Shown in pieces: positions 1 through 8,300 of a stretch of DNA of 64,000 nt. The stretch lies in contig NZ_CP195119.1 of NCBI RefSeq assembly GCF_052056915.1, forward strand, positions 1,178,001 through 1,242,000. Direction: 5' to 3'. The stretch is from MTP4 sp052056915. Lineage in GTDB: Archaea > Halobacteriota > Methanosarcinia > Methanosarcinales > Methanosarcinaceae. How positions within the stretch are numbered: position 1 is the first letter of the stretch; every line of letters starts with the position of its first letter. Under the pieces are notes generated by a model, which was given only the letters and a program-made list of their open reading frames with translations, made no database searches and was not told the DNA's origin. The position numbers and the translations under genes were made by a program.

Positions 1-316
1 GGTACATTAGTACCCCCATCATAGACCCGCTTACTATGGACCCGAAAAGTCCGCATGAAACAAATCCCTTTATCCTGAGCAGGTCGTCATCATATTCGGC
101 AAGGTATTTGGTCAGAGCTACACCAATACCGAACGCTGCAAAGTGCATGCCGAAAATGTATATTGTAAAGACCAGGGTGTACAGGCCGAGTCCCGAGGGC
201 CCCAGTTCTTTACCGAGCACGATTCTAAGCAACAGATGTGATAAAGAGGCTGTTGCCAGGCTGATGAACGACCACTGGACGTCTCTCATCATTTTGCTGA
301 ATTTTAGGTTGAACAT
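1..316 (-). CDS. Polysaccharide/oligosaccharide flippase, N-terminal part (cut by window edge)
   Basis: Reading the minus strand from an ATG at 316 gives about 105 codons open to the window edge. The protein starts MFNLKFSKMMRDVQWSFISL and continues with a hydrophobic segment, then GKELGPSGLGLYTLVF and a second hydrophobic segment with ALTKYLAEYDDD. This is the usual N-terminus of Wzx/RfbX-type multi-helix flippases, which move lipid-linked glycans across the membrane; in that family a short basic N-terminus leads into paired helices separated by a G-x-xG-x-G turn. It lies downstream of, and on the same strand as, glycan genes, which fits. Only the first two or three membrane helices are visible. 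No good ribosome binding site is seen before the ATG. Confidence 0.75.
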   Translation of the reverse strand, partial: MFNLKFSKMMRDVQWSFISLATASLSHLLLRIVLGKELGPSGLGLYTLVFTIYIFGMHFAAFGIGVALTKYLAEYDDDLLRIKGFVSCGLFGSIVSGSMMGVLMY

Positions 317-789
317 ATCTTGACCGTCGAGGTGTAAGAATTAATAACTGACTGGCTTTCAATTCTATTCTGTGAATGCTAACATATCTGTGAACTAAAT
401 GTTCCGAACCTGTGGATTTTATAGTCTCAGGTGACTGGTCTTATCGTTCTTTTTCACTCAAGAACCCCCCATAGAAATGAAATAAATCAACCCCACATCT
501 ATACGGAAACGCAACGATCAATCCATTGCATGCCGGATAAAAGTAAGTCAAACAGCTTTTTTAATATTTTTTTAGAGGTGTATTCCATCATCCTCATTTT
601 TAGATCCCAGAAACCCCTATTTTAAATCCCGTCCACATTTTTATCCAGGTTGTATTGTTTCCCCCAAACCCTTTATCTTCCCCCCGACAACTTTTGAACA
701 AATTTCGATATGACTGGGTGAACTTTTTACCTCAAATTTTAGCGCAGGCACTGGTAGGTTACTATAGAATATTCGTGAACCCTCTCCGC
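317..789. other. Gap between flippase and epimerase genes
   Basis: AT-rich, without a convincing open frame on either strand. Short frames on the plus strand have no family resemblance and no ribosome binding site. It presumably carries the promoter of the flippase gene. Confidence 0.5.
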
Positions 790-1854
790 TTATTGAGTGT
801 CGATAATAGAAACAATCTTTTCACTTGCATTTCCATTTCCAAATCTGTCTTCGTGTGTCTTCAATGAAGGATGAAATCCATTTATCATTTCAATAATTTT
901 GTCTTTATTGGCTCCAACCAGGACATTCCACCCATCTTCAACCGTTTCGCCCCATTCGGTATTTTCTCTCAATGTGATGCATGGAATTTTCAGGATATAT
1001 GCCTCTTTTTGAATGCCGCCGGAATCCGTAAGTATCATTTTTGCATGGTTCATCAGTTTTATGAAATCAAGAAAACCGAGTGGTTTTACCAGTTCAACAG
1101 ATGACTTCAGCTTATCATACATCCCATATTCTTTTAAGAATTTTTCAGTTCTCGGATGTACCGGGAATACAACAGTTTCTTTTAATTCGGAAAAAGCATC
1201 AACAATATTTTTAAGATTCTCTTTGTTGTCTGTGTTACTTGCCCTGTGAATTGTGGTTAAGAAATAGCTTTTGCTTTGTAAACCAAGGTCATTCAGGATA
1301 TTTGATTTGTTTTCTGCAATCTTTTTGTTGTAAAGCAGGGAATCCGCCATCACATCTCCTGTTAAATGCACATTATCAGTGATTCCTTCGTTTTTTAAAT
1401 TGCTAACCGCGTTCTTAGTCGGGCAGAAAAGAAGGTCAGAGCAGTGGTCTGTCAGAATCCTGTTTATTTCCTCAGGCATTGATTTGTCAAAACTTCTTAA
1501 CCCGGATTCTACATGAGCAGTTTTCACATGGAGTTTGGAGGCTGCAAGGGCTCCGGCAAGCGTTGAATTTGTATCCCCATAAGTCAACACAAGATCGGGT
1601 TCTTCTTTGATAAGTACTTCTTCTATTTTCTTCAGCATTTCACCCGTTTGAAAGCCGTGTGAACCCGAACCGATTCCCAGAAAATAATCCGGTTCAGGGA
1701 TGTTTAGTTCACTGAAAAAAACATTATTCATCTGATAATCATAGTGCTGGCCAGTATGAATCAATATTTCATCATGTTTTTTTCTCAACTCTTTTGATAC
1801 CACGGATGCCTTTACGAATTGAGGTCTCACACCTACTATGCTGGCGATTTTCAT
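790..1854 (-). CDS. wecB: UDP-N-acetylglucosamine 2-epimerase (non-hydrolysing)
   Basis: The 354-residue protein matches the usual length of WecB/MnaA, which interconverts UDP-GlcNAc and UDP-ManNAc in the cytoplasm to feed cell-surface glycan synthesis. Family signatures are visible: GVRPQFVKAS near the N-terminus, YGDTNSTLAGALAA, HVESGLRS followed by PEEINRILTDH, IHRASNTDN, and the C-terminal DSGGIQKEAYILKIPCITLR with TEWGETVEDGWN. Catalytic-site Asp, Glu and His residues of the family are present. The ATG start gives the standard MKIASIVGVRP opening. The gene follows the DUF354 gene by 9 bases, so the two are probably co-transcribed. The only alternative is the hydrolysing version of the enzyme, which context does not favour. 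Confidence 0.95.
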   Translation of the reverse strand: MKIASIVGVRPQFVKASVVSKELRKKHDEILIHTGQHYDYQMNNVFFSELNIPEPDYFLGIGSGSHGFQTGEMLKKIEEVLIKEEPDLVLTYGDTNSTLAGALAASKLHVKTAHVESGLRSFDKSMPEEINRILTDHCSDLLFCPTKNAVSNLKNEGITDNVHLTGDVMADSLLYNKKIAENKSNILNDLGLQSKSYFLTTIHRASNTDNKENLKNIVDAFSELKETVVFPVHPRTEKFLKEYGMYDKLKSSVELVKPLGFLDFIKLMNHAKMILTDSGGIQKEAYILKIPCITLRENTEWGETVEDGWNVLVGANKDKIIEMINGFHPSLKTHEDRFGNGNASEKIVSIIDTQ

Positions 1855-1863
1855 GATACTACC

Positions 1864-2946
1864 TTATCTAAAATTATATTGGAAATCCGGATTTTCTTTC
1901 ATTTCCTTAAAACTATCAGGATAACTTTCAATGAACCATGTCATGAATGCTGTAACATCTATTTTTTCTTTCAATAACCTTTCTCTTTTCTTATCCCATT
2001 CTTCTTTACGCTCTGGTTTATTTATAAGCTCAACTGCTTTTTTTAACGCTTCTCCGGAGTCACTATAATTGAAAATAAGATTATACTTTTGCTCAAGCTC
2101 TATAAAATTCGACATATCATTGTTTCCTACAAAAGAATTACAGCGTATTGCAGGAACCCCTAAAACTGCAGCTTCGGTCGTCATTGTCTGACTATCCCCA
2201 ACCAGCATTTGTGTATAGTATAGTAAATCATGAAGTTTCTCCGGTGAAACCGAAACCCGGTATTTATCCATTTCCGGACCCAGTTTTTCTTCAGAAGTGA
2301 TTAACACACGCCCGTATTTTTCAAGTCCTTTTACAAACTCTATTTTATTTTGTATGCCCTTGTGGCCGATATCATGGTCTGCATCCCACGCAACAAATCT
2401 TAAAATTATGAAAATATCTTCCCCGCTTAAACCTAGCTCATCAAGTACTGCCTGTTTTGGATGAAAGCGATTGGGATGGAGGTATGCCAACTCCTTGTAG
2501 CCATCGAATAAAACCTGTTTTGCCCCGAGTTCCTTTTTGAATGAAGATGTAGTGCAAATAACAGTTGCAAAAGGATTTGTCAGAAGATGTTCAATTGTCC
2601 CTTTTTCGGAATCCTCAAAAATAATAGAAGGTTTTCCAATCAATTTTCCAATATGAGCACTGTAGGCATTCCCGGAACCCCCTACCAGGATATCCGGTTT
2701 AAAATACTTTGCTATATTATATACTCGCTTATCAATTTCGATCAGTTCAACCGCTTTAGAAAATAACCCTGACCTTGCAGACCCGACAACTTCATAATCA
2801 AAACCATAAGCATCCAGCAAATTCAAAGAAACATCCTTATCAATTGCTGTAATCTTGCATTCATGTCCTTTATTCTCTAAACCCCTGATTACATACTTAA
2901 ATAAATGAACTTGAGCCGGATGACAAATATTGAAAAGTATCCTCAT
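1864..2946 (-). CDS. DUF354 family, glycosyltransferase-like protein
   Basis: A 360-residue protein with the DUF354 layout, a family related to the GT-B fold of UDP-GlcNAc epimerases and glycosyltransferases. Visible markers are the opening MRILFNICHPAQVHLFKYVI, a central DILVGGSGNAYSAHIGKLIG, FEDSEKGTIEHLLTNPFA, and a C-terminal donor-site-like DSQTMTTEAAVLGVPAIRCN. The family's biochemical activity is not firmly established. It overlaps the upstream deacetylase-like gene by 4 bases (ATGA-type junction at 2943-2946) and is followed closely by wecB, so it belongs to the same transcript and probably acts on the same glycan. A sugar-transfer or sugar-modifying role is inferred from fold and neighbours. 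Confidence 0.85.
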   Translation of the reverse strand: MRILFNICHPAQVHLFKYVIRGLENKGHECKITAIDKDVSLNLLDAYGFDYEVVGSARSGLFSKAVELIEIDKRVYNIAKYFKPDILVGGSGNAYSAHIGKLIGKPSIIFEDSEKGTIEHLLTNPFATVICTTSSFKKELGAKQVLFDGYKELAYLHPNRFHPKQAVLDELGLSGEDIFIILRFVAWDADHDIGHKGIQNKIEFVKGLEKYGRVLITSEEKLGPEMDKYRVSVSPEKLHDLLYYTQMLVGDSQTMTTEAAVLGVPAIRCNSFVGNNDMSNFIELEQKYNLIFNYSDSGEALKKAVELINKPERKEEWDKKRERLLKEKIDVTAFMTWFIESYPDSFKEMKENPDFQYNFR

Positions 2947-3719
2947 TTCCTCACCACCAGCAAAACCTTCTTCCCCGAATTAAATACAAGATCCTCTAAC
3001 CAGAACAAGCCCCAATAAATGCTATTTGAGGTCCATCGACTCGGATGCAGTGAAATATAAAAATTACTGATTTTATTTCTCTTGATCAACCTGATAAGCT
3101 CATCAGTCGTATTAGCAGAGATCTGCTCATTTTTACCGGGAATAAAATCTCGCAGGTTATTTTTTGAGTTCCACCCTCTTCCCGTATCAGTAAAATAATT
3201 GAGGTTTTTCCCTGCAGATAAATAGGCCTCTCCAATAAGTCCAAAGTCCCTGAAATCATAGGATTTCCAGAGATCACGATTATCGTATTTTGATAACACG
3301 GACCCATGCATACAAATTGTTTTTAGGTTGCAGATGCTTCTGAATTTATCCACATCATCTTCAAATAATTTGATGGCTTTTTCATGGTCACCCCTTGCAG
3401 TGCTCAAGACCTCATAATGATACCCTACCTCATGCCCCATTCTCTCGATTTCCTGTATGATTTCAGGAACAAAAACATTATTGCGAGTTCTGAAGTAATA
3501 AGTTGCCTGTATCCCAAGTTCCTTTTCTATACGTGCGGTGTCTAACGCGGTCTCGGCCCGTCCATCCACATCATGACGCATCAGGACAAAACGCTCTGGA
3601 TAATTATTACCTGAGGTCACGTATTCTCCCACGGTGATGGTTGTATAGTTTTCTGTGATAGTAGAACAGAGTTTATAGAATTTATCAAGTGTAAAATCAA
3701 GATTGTGAATATTTAGCAT
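2943..3719 (-). CDS. Polysaccharide deacetylase-like protein
   Basis: This 258-residue protein has the NodB-type pattern: RHDVD near residue 50 (metal/catalytic Asp motif), then GIQATYYFR, then GHEVGYHYE, the usual second metal-binding His region, and late LHPSRW. Such enzymes remove N-acetyl groups from cell-surface sugars or related substrates. The N-terminal half of the fusion protein at 6293-7993 is a clear paralogue, sharing RHDVD, GEAYLSAG, DTGR and the IPGKNEQ block. The gene overlaps the DUF354 gene downstream and follows a repeat-containing gap after the aminotransferase. The exact substrate is unknown. No signal peptide is seen, suggesting a cytoplasmic site of action on nucleotide- or lipid-linked sugars. 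Confidence 0.8.
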   Translation of the reverse strand: MLNIHNLDFTLDKFYKLCSTITENYTTITVGEYVTSGNNYPERFVLMRHDVDGRAETALDTARIEKELGIQATYYFRTRNNVFVPEIIQEIERMGHEVGYHYEVLSTARGDHEKAIKLFEDDVDKFRSICNLKTICMHGSVLSKYDNRDLWKSYDFRDFGLIGEAYLSAGKNLNYFTDTGRGWNSKNNLRDFIPGKNEQISANTTDELIRLIKRNKISNFYISLHPSRWTSNSIYWGLFWLEDLVFNSGKKVLLVVRK

Positions 3720-3826
3720 TACAGATTACCCCAATTTACCCCAATTTACACTATTAACATTAGAGATTGACCCAATTATGACTGCAGTTTCCTATAAATA
3801 GTATAGGTTGTCCCAATTAATACTAC

Positions 3827-3892
3827 AGAGTAACTTGATTAACGTGACAGAGTAACTTGATTAACGTGACAGAGTAACTTGATTAATGTAAC
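3827..3892. repeat. 22-bp tandem repeat, three copies, covering a stop codon
   Basis: Three consecutive copies of a 22-base unit start at 3827, 3849 and 3871; the third has two or three changes. The last copy covers the TAA stop of the aminotransferase gene (3883-3885). A shorter 10-base duplication (cccaatttac-type) lies at 3728-3750 in the same gap. Confidence 0.85.
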
Positions 3893-5103
3893 ACATGAAA
3901 ACGATGATTTAGTATTTCAACAATCTTATCCAGATCTTTTTTGTCCATATTTGGATGAGTAGGTACGGTTAAGGTTTTATTTGTCATCTGTTCAGCTATT
4001 GGAAAATCTGAAGATTTTTCATTGTACAGGCGTGGAAGTGATTCTGGCAGATATGGAGTTACTTCTATTCCTGAATTTATAAATGAATTTATGAGTTTAT
4101 TGCAAGTATCTCTGCTTATATTTTCAAAGTAGATTGGAAAGCGAGAATATGTCGGTTTCATCTGTCCGGATACTTCTGGAAAAAATAAACCATCCTTATA
4201 TAAATTTTCCATCAGGTAGCTGGCATTTTTAATCCTTGCATTGTTATAAGCATCTAACTTTGATAGTTGCTTTACGCCCAGACTAGCCTGAAACTCTGTA
4301 TACTTATACATCAAATCCCCTAGCTCAGAATATGAGATTGAGTTTGTCTCCCCCAGATTTTTATTCCCCATTAGACTATACACTAATGAATAAAAAGCAT
4401 TAACATTGCAAAGCGAATATCCAAACATATATGCAAAGGTTTTAATTTGATGCATAAAACCATATTTTTTAAAAGTATCATTTATTGAAGAGACCTTATT
4501 CGAAAGTTCACTGTCATCGGTACAAACAATGCCACCATGAATCGTAGTGATTGGCTTTCCCATATTCAAACTGAATAACCCTGCATCTCCGTAAGTACCG
4601 ACTTTCTTTTCTTTATATTCAGCCCCCATTGACTGGCAGGCATCTTCAATTACCATGGCTCCGTGGTCATGGGAGATTTCCGTAATCTTATCTATAGAAC
4701 AGGGATAACCGAACATGTGAGTTGCAATGACAACCCTGGTTTTACTTGATATTTCTTTATTAAGGCTGTCAGGATCCATATTATATGTGTAAGGCTCGAG
4801 ATCAACTAATTTGAGTTTCAGCCCCATTGTAGTAACAAGGCGTAGAACATCTTTACAGGTGTAGGCAGGAACAATAACTTCATCACCTTTTTTTAAATCA
4901 TAGGCTCTCATTATGGTATACAAGCCGGAAAAACCGGAACATGTAAGGTTCACGTACTTGCAGTTCAGGTAATTAGATATTTCATCTCGAAACTTTGCGT
5001 AAGCAGTTGAATTATTTCTTGAGTTCGCAGACGTCTTAAAATATTCGGACGTAGTCTTCAATATTTCTTGTGGATAAATGGGCGCCTGGGAAATTGGAAT
5101 CAT
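3883..5103 (-). CDS. DegT/DnrJ/EryC1/StrS family PLP aminotransferase
   Basis: A 406-residue fold-type I PLP enzyme of the sugar aminotransferase family, which aminates keto-sugars linked to a nucleotide. Visible are the substrate loop with NLTCSGFSGLYTIMRAY (family: T-S/C-G-S/F-xAL), DEVIVPAYTC, THMFGYPCSIDKI, the PLP-contact VIEDACQSMGAEY (Asp154) and SLNMGKPITTIHGG with the Schiff-base lysine at Lys183. It lies within the glycan locus, flanked on both sides by repeat-filled gaps of about 165 bases. The product is probably an amino sugar incorporated into the surface polymer. The amino-acid side of the reaction and the sugar are not predictable from the sequence. Confidence 0.9.
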   Translation of the reverse strand: MIPISQAPIYPQEILKTTSEYFKTSANSRNNSTAYAKFRDEISNYLNCKYVNLTCSGFSGLYTIMRAYDLKKGDEVIVPAYTCKDVLRLVTTMGLKLKLVDLEPYTYNMDPDSLNKEISSKTRVVIATHMFGYPCSIDKITEISHDHGAMVIEDACQSMGAEYKEKKVGTYGDAGLFSLNMGKPITTIHGGIVCTDDSELSNKVSSINDTFKKYGFMHQIKTFAYMFGYSLCNVNAFYSLVYSLMGNKNLGETNSISYSELGDLMYKYTEFQASLGVKQLSKLDAYNNARIKNASYLMENLYKDGLFFPEVSGQMKPTYSRFPIYFENISRDTCNKLINSFINSGIEVTPYLPESLPRLYNEKSSDFPIAEQMTNKTLTVPTHPNMDKKDLDKIVEILNHRFHVLH

Positions 5104-5143
5104 TAGATAACTCCTAACATATCCTGTCCAATATCAATTACGA

Positions 5144-5209
5144 TTACTTACTGATCTACTCAAAATGACTTACTAATCTACCCAAAATGACTTACTAATC
5201 TACCCAAAA
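5144..5209. repeat. 22-bp tandem repeat, three copies, in gap
   Basis: Three near-identical 22-base copies (ttactaatctacccaaaa core) start at 5144, 5166 and 5188, upstream of the aminotransferase gene and downstream of the FemAB-like gene. The unit length equals that of the repeat at 3827-3892 but the sequence is different. Confidence 0.8.
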
Positions 5210-5271
5210 TTTGTTTTTTTAAATCCCTCACAACTCTCAATTATCTGAAGACAAACATTTTTCATAATGTT

Positions 5272-6303
5272 TCAGGGTATGTCTCTCCTGATGTTGGGAC
5301 CTATTTTTGCTGTCAATGATAAGGGCAATCTACTCCAGACCTTTGCATATTTTTTATATTCATCATGAGGGGGTCTCAGAATCATAGACGGGGGGGAATA
5401 AGAGTAATTCAGTGGAAATTCAGTACAACCCCAGCGAGTTTTAAATACCTGATTGCCGGAATTAACCAAACTTCTACCAAAATCAACCCACGAAAGATTA
5501 TTTTCAGATGCATATTCCACACAATTCCAGTACATGAAATCATTAGGAGCATATTGGAAAAACTCCGACAGAGCTGCACCCCATGCTGTGATCAACACAT
5601 CTTTGAATGTCAGGAGATAGAAAGAAGCTATTGGAAGGCCATCTAAACTTGCTCGGGATGTAAAAACATTACCGGGAAATTGCTTAATGATGTTCCTGAA
5701 AAATTCTTGATCATGAACAGGAGTACCCAGCCGTTTCATACTCCAGGAATATAGCTCATAAAATGTAGAGATCCCCTCCAAACTTGCCTCCATTTCATAT
5801 TTCAAATTACTTTTTATTCCTTTTCTGATTCTATTTCTAACATTTCTGTTCATCTTGTTCCAGACATTCTCATGCCCTGCCGAAACATCTAAAAGGAAAG
5901 TGGAGAAGTTTCTGGTACAGCTGATATTTCCATAAATATTAGTTTTGAAATTCCGAAACTCGCAATAATCCACTCCCAGATTATCTCCGATATCAATTGC
6001 CTCGTCAATTAATGCTTTCTCAACAGAATCGTCAACAGCACAAACCCCACCGTAAGGAGAAAACGGAACGGATACAAGACGTCTTCCAAAAAACAGATTA
6101 TTCATATAAAAAAGTGGAAAAATACCAGCTATGTTTCCGACCTCATCTTCAGCAAACAAATAATAAGGTTCATGGTCATAGGTTTTCTGGACAACATTTT
6201 TCCACCCGATTTGATGATAAAATGTTGTCCTATCATTCTCCATGACAAAGTCTCCCCACCTTTTTTCGTCTTTTGGTTTCAATTGCTTTATCTCAAATTC
6301 CAT
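5272..6303 (-). CDS. FemAB/GNAT-type acyltransferase, glycan-locus associated
   Basis: The 343-residue protein looks like the FemAB-related double-GNAT family often found in exopolysaccharide loci (for example, next to PEP-CTERM/XrtA gene sets in bacteria). Markers are FYHQIGWKNVVQKTYDHEPYY near the start, FSPYGGVCA, DYCEFRNF, NRNVRNRIRKG, FYELYSWSMKRLGTPVHDQEFF, and a C-terminal GRSLVNSGNQVFKTRWGC block. FemAB proteins transfer an amino-acyl or acyl group to an amino group on a glycan carrier. The gene overlaps the dual deacetylase by 11 bases, so they are transcriptionally and probably functionally linked: deacetylation exposes an amine that an acyltransferase could modify. The acyl donor is unknown. 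Confidence 0.85.
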   Translation of the reverse strand: MEFEIKQLKPKDEKRWGDFVMENDRTTFYHQIGWKNVVQKTYDHEPYYLFAEDEVGNIAGIFPLFYMNNLFFGRRLVSVPFSPYGGVCAVDDSVEKALIDEAIDIGDNLGVDYCEFRNFKTNIYGNISCTRNFSTFLLDVSAGHENVWNKMNRNVRNRIRKGIKSNLKYEMEASLEGISTFYELYSWSMKRLGTPVHDQEFFRNIIKQFPGNVFTSRASLDGLPIASFYLLTFKDVLITAWGAALSEFFQYAPNDFMYWNCVEYASENNLSWVDFGRSLVNSGNQVFKTRWGCTEFPLNYSYSPPSMILRPPHDEYKKYAKVWSRLPLSLTAKIGPNIRRDIP

Positions 6304-7993
6304 GATGATTCCCTAGCAGATCTCTTAAAGGAACTTTCTTAACATTGTCTAACTTTTTTAATACATGCCGAATTCTTTTTTCAACTATTTTTCCTTTCAG
6401 AACCCAGTATAAAGGTCTACCATTTCCAATAGATGGAAATTTCTCATTAGAAATATCAATTGGATGAAAATAAAATATCGTATGGCCTCTGTTTAAACTC
6501 TGCTTCAGCCCTTTGAATATAAAATGAGAACCAAGAAATCTCAGCATTGGTCCTCCCGAACTGGGGACCTTAACTCCCATATTATAATAGGCCCAGGGGA
6601 ATTCAATAAAATTCCTGCTTTTGGCAGGTTCCAGGCACCCTTTGGATGGATAATAAGGGACAGAGGAAACACCTTTCAAAGAAGAATCTGATTTATTATA
6701 CAGCGAATTTACGGACACTGATGAATCGTACTTGAATCCGATTTTTTCAAGTGAGTCAAGCATCCATCCTGTTACCATTGCATTTGGTGCCCGGTACCCA
6801 ATTACTTCCTGCCCGGAGATCTTTTCAAGTATATTCTTTGCCTCCAGGGTACTTGTTTCAAATTCTTCAACGCTCATCAGAGGTTTTTTTGTCTTTGGAT
6901 CGATACTGCATGTATGATGCGCTCCATGACATGCAATTTCATGCCCTCTTTCAGAAATTAATTCAATGAGTCCCGGGTAATGTTCTGCGATATCGGCAAC
7001 AACAAAAAATGTGGCAGTTATGTTAAATTCATCCAGAATATCCAGTATTCTTTTTGTAGGTTCACTCAAGTAGTCATACCTATCATTCCATTTTTCAAAA
7101 AATTCATTTACATCTTTGTAAACCGAAAAGGCAGAACCAGAAACCGACGGAATATGGTACCAGTCTTCAATGTCGACTGTAATAGACAAACTATTATTTC
7201 TTATCCTCCTCATACCCTGGCTCTCACTATTACGTTTCATCAAAATCTTCTTCCCGATATTAACTGCAAGATCCGCTGAATAATATAAGCCCCATCCAGA
7301 AATACTTGAAGACCATCTCTCCGGATGAGTTAATATATAAAAATTATTATATTCTTCATTTTTTATCAACTTTATAAGATCCGCAGTTGTATTCGCAAAG
7401 ACCTGTTCATTTTTACCGGGAATATAATCCCTTAAATTGCTTCCGAAGCTCCATGTTCTTCCGGTATCGGAGAGATAATTGAGATCATCTCCTGCTGAGA
7501 GGTAGGCTTCCCCGATTATTCCGAAGTCCCTGAAATCGTGGTTATTCCAGAGGTTGAGGTTATTGTATTTTGACAGGGGCCTCCCGTGCATTGAGATCGT
7601 TTTTACCTCGCAAATCTGTCTGAAATCGTCCAGATGGGACCGGAAAATGTCGATAGCCTTTTCGGAATTTCCATTTGCCTCACTCAAGGTCTCGTAATGA
7701 TAGCCGATTTCATGGCCCATGTCCCTGATCTTGCATATGATATCAGGTTTGAACACACTTTTGCATGATCTGAAATAGTATGTTGCTCTTATGCCGAGTT
7801 CGTGTTCAATCTTTGCAGTCGTTAGAGAGTTTCCCGGCATCCTGTCAACATCGTGGCGCATTAATATGAAACGTTCCGGATGCTTGTTATTCAGGTATTC
7901 ATTCATCGTTACTGTGGGGTAGGTGCTGGATATTGCCTCACAGAGTTGACGAAATTTATGGGTTGTGAAATCGCAATCTTCAATGGTCAGCAT
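6293..7993 (-). CDS. Fusion of two polysaccharide-deacetylase-like domains
   Basis: The 566-residue protein has two parts. Residues 1 to about 258 are a paralogue of the protein at 2943-3719 (RHDVD, GEAYLSAG, IPGKNEQ, THPERW). From about residue 270 there is a second NodB domain of the DUF3473-containing, XrtA-associated type: ITVDIEDWYH, ATFFVVADIAEHYP, GHEIACHGAHHT, GYRAPN, EFPWAYYNMG, SSGGPMLRF and IFYFHPIDI. Both metal-binding motif sets look intact. It probably deacetylates a glycan or its lipid-linked precursor. The downstream FemAB-like gene overlaps by 11 bases. Fusion of these two subtypes is unusual and is treated in the findings. Confidence 0.88.
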   Translation of the reverse strand: MLTIEDCDFTTHKFRQLCEAISSTYPTVTMNEYLNNKHPERFILMRHDVDRMPGNSLTTAKIEHELGIRATYYFRSCKSVFKPDIICKIRDMGHEIGYHYETLSEANGNSEKAIDIFRSHLDDFRQICEVKTISMHGRPLSKYNNLNLWNNHDFRDFGIIGEAYLSAGDDLNYLSDTGRTWSFGSNLRDYIPGKNEQVFANTTADLIKLIKNEEYNNFYILTHPERWSSSISGWGLYYSADLAVNIGKKILMKRNSESQGMRRIRNNSLSITVDIEDWYHIPSVSGSAFSVYKDVNEFFEKWNDRYDYLSEPTKRILDILDEFNITATFFVVADIAEHYPGLIELISERGHEIACHGAHHTCSIDPKTKKPLMSVEEFETSTLEAKNILEKISGQEVIGYRAPNAMVTGWMLDSLEKIGFKYDSSVSVNSLYNKSDSSLKGVSSVPYYPSKGCLEPAKSRNFIEFPWAYYNMGVKVPSSGGPMLRFLGSHFIFKGLKQSLNRGHTIFYFHPIDISNEKFPSIGNGRPLYWVLKGKIVEKRIRHVLKKLDNVKKVPLRDLLGNHHGI

Positions 7994-8300
7994 TAGAGAT
8001 CACCGCCATGAATTTTTGTGACTTTTCGAAGCTATTTGACTTCAACCAGCACATGCTGTCCACAATATTTATTTCCGGGCATCTCTGTTCACACTCTCGA
8101 TCTTTTTTGATGCTCTCACAGTTCCATCCATAAGGTATCAATTCATCAGACGTTGTCTTGATCATCGTTTCCTTGTTAGCGGTGCAACCCTGATGCCAGC
8201 TCTGGCCTGCAAGCCAACTGGCAGTTACACTGTTTGCTGACTCTGTGGTCGCAACCGGCTGTCGCATATGTGCTTGAGTTCTTCTAATCATCTCTCTCAT
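7980..8300 (-). CDS. Hypothetical 106-residue protein, doubtful
   Basis: An open frame of 106 codons overlapping the start of the dual deacetylase gene by 14 bases on the same strand. The second half contains several cysteines and tryptophans (HQGC, GWNCESIKKDRECEQRCPE, SMCWLKS) but matches no family I recognise. A TGA lies two codons before the first ATG. It could be a real small gene leading the operon, or the 3' remnant of a gene lost by deletion; the adjacent DNA to 10.7 kb looks eroded, which favours a remnant. Confidence 0.3.
   Translation of the reverse strand: MREMIRRTQAHMRQPVATTESANSVTASWLAGQSWHQGCTANKETMIKTTSDELIPYGWNCESIKKDRECEQRCPEINIVDSMCWLKSNSFEKSQKFMAVISNADH

Noticed and set aside
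36..323. 95-codon plus-strand frame at the window start
   Set aside because: It is the shadow of the flippase N-terminus on the minus strand, which shows the family pattern.
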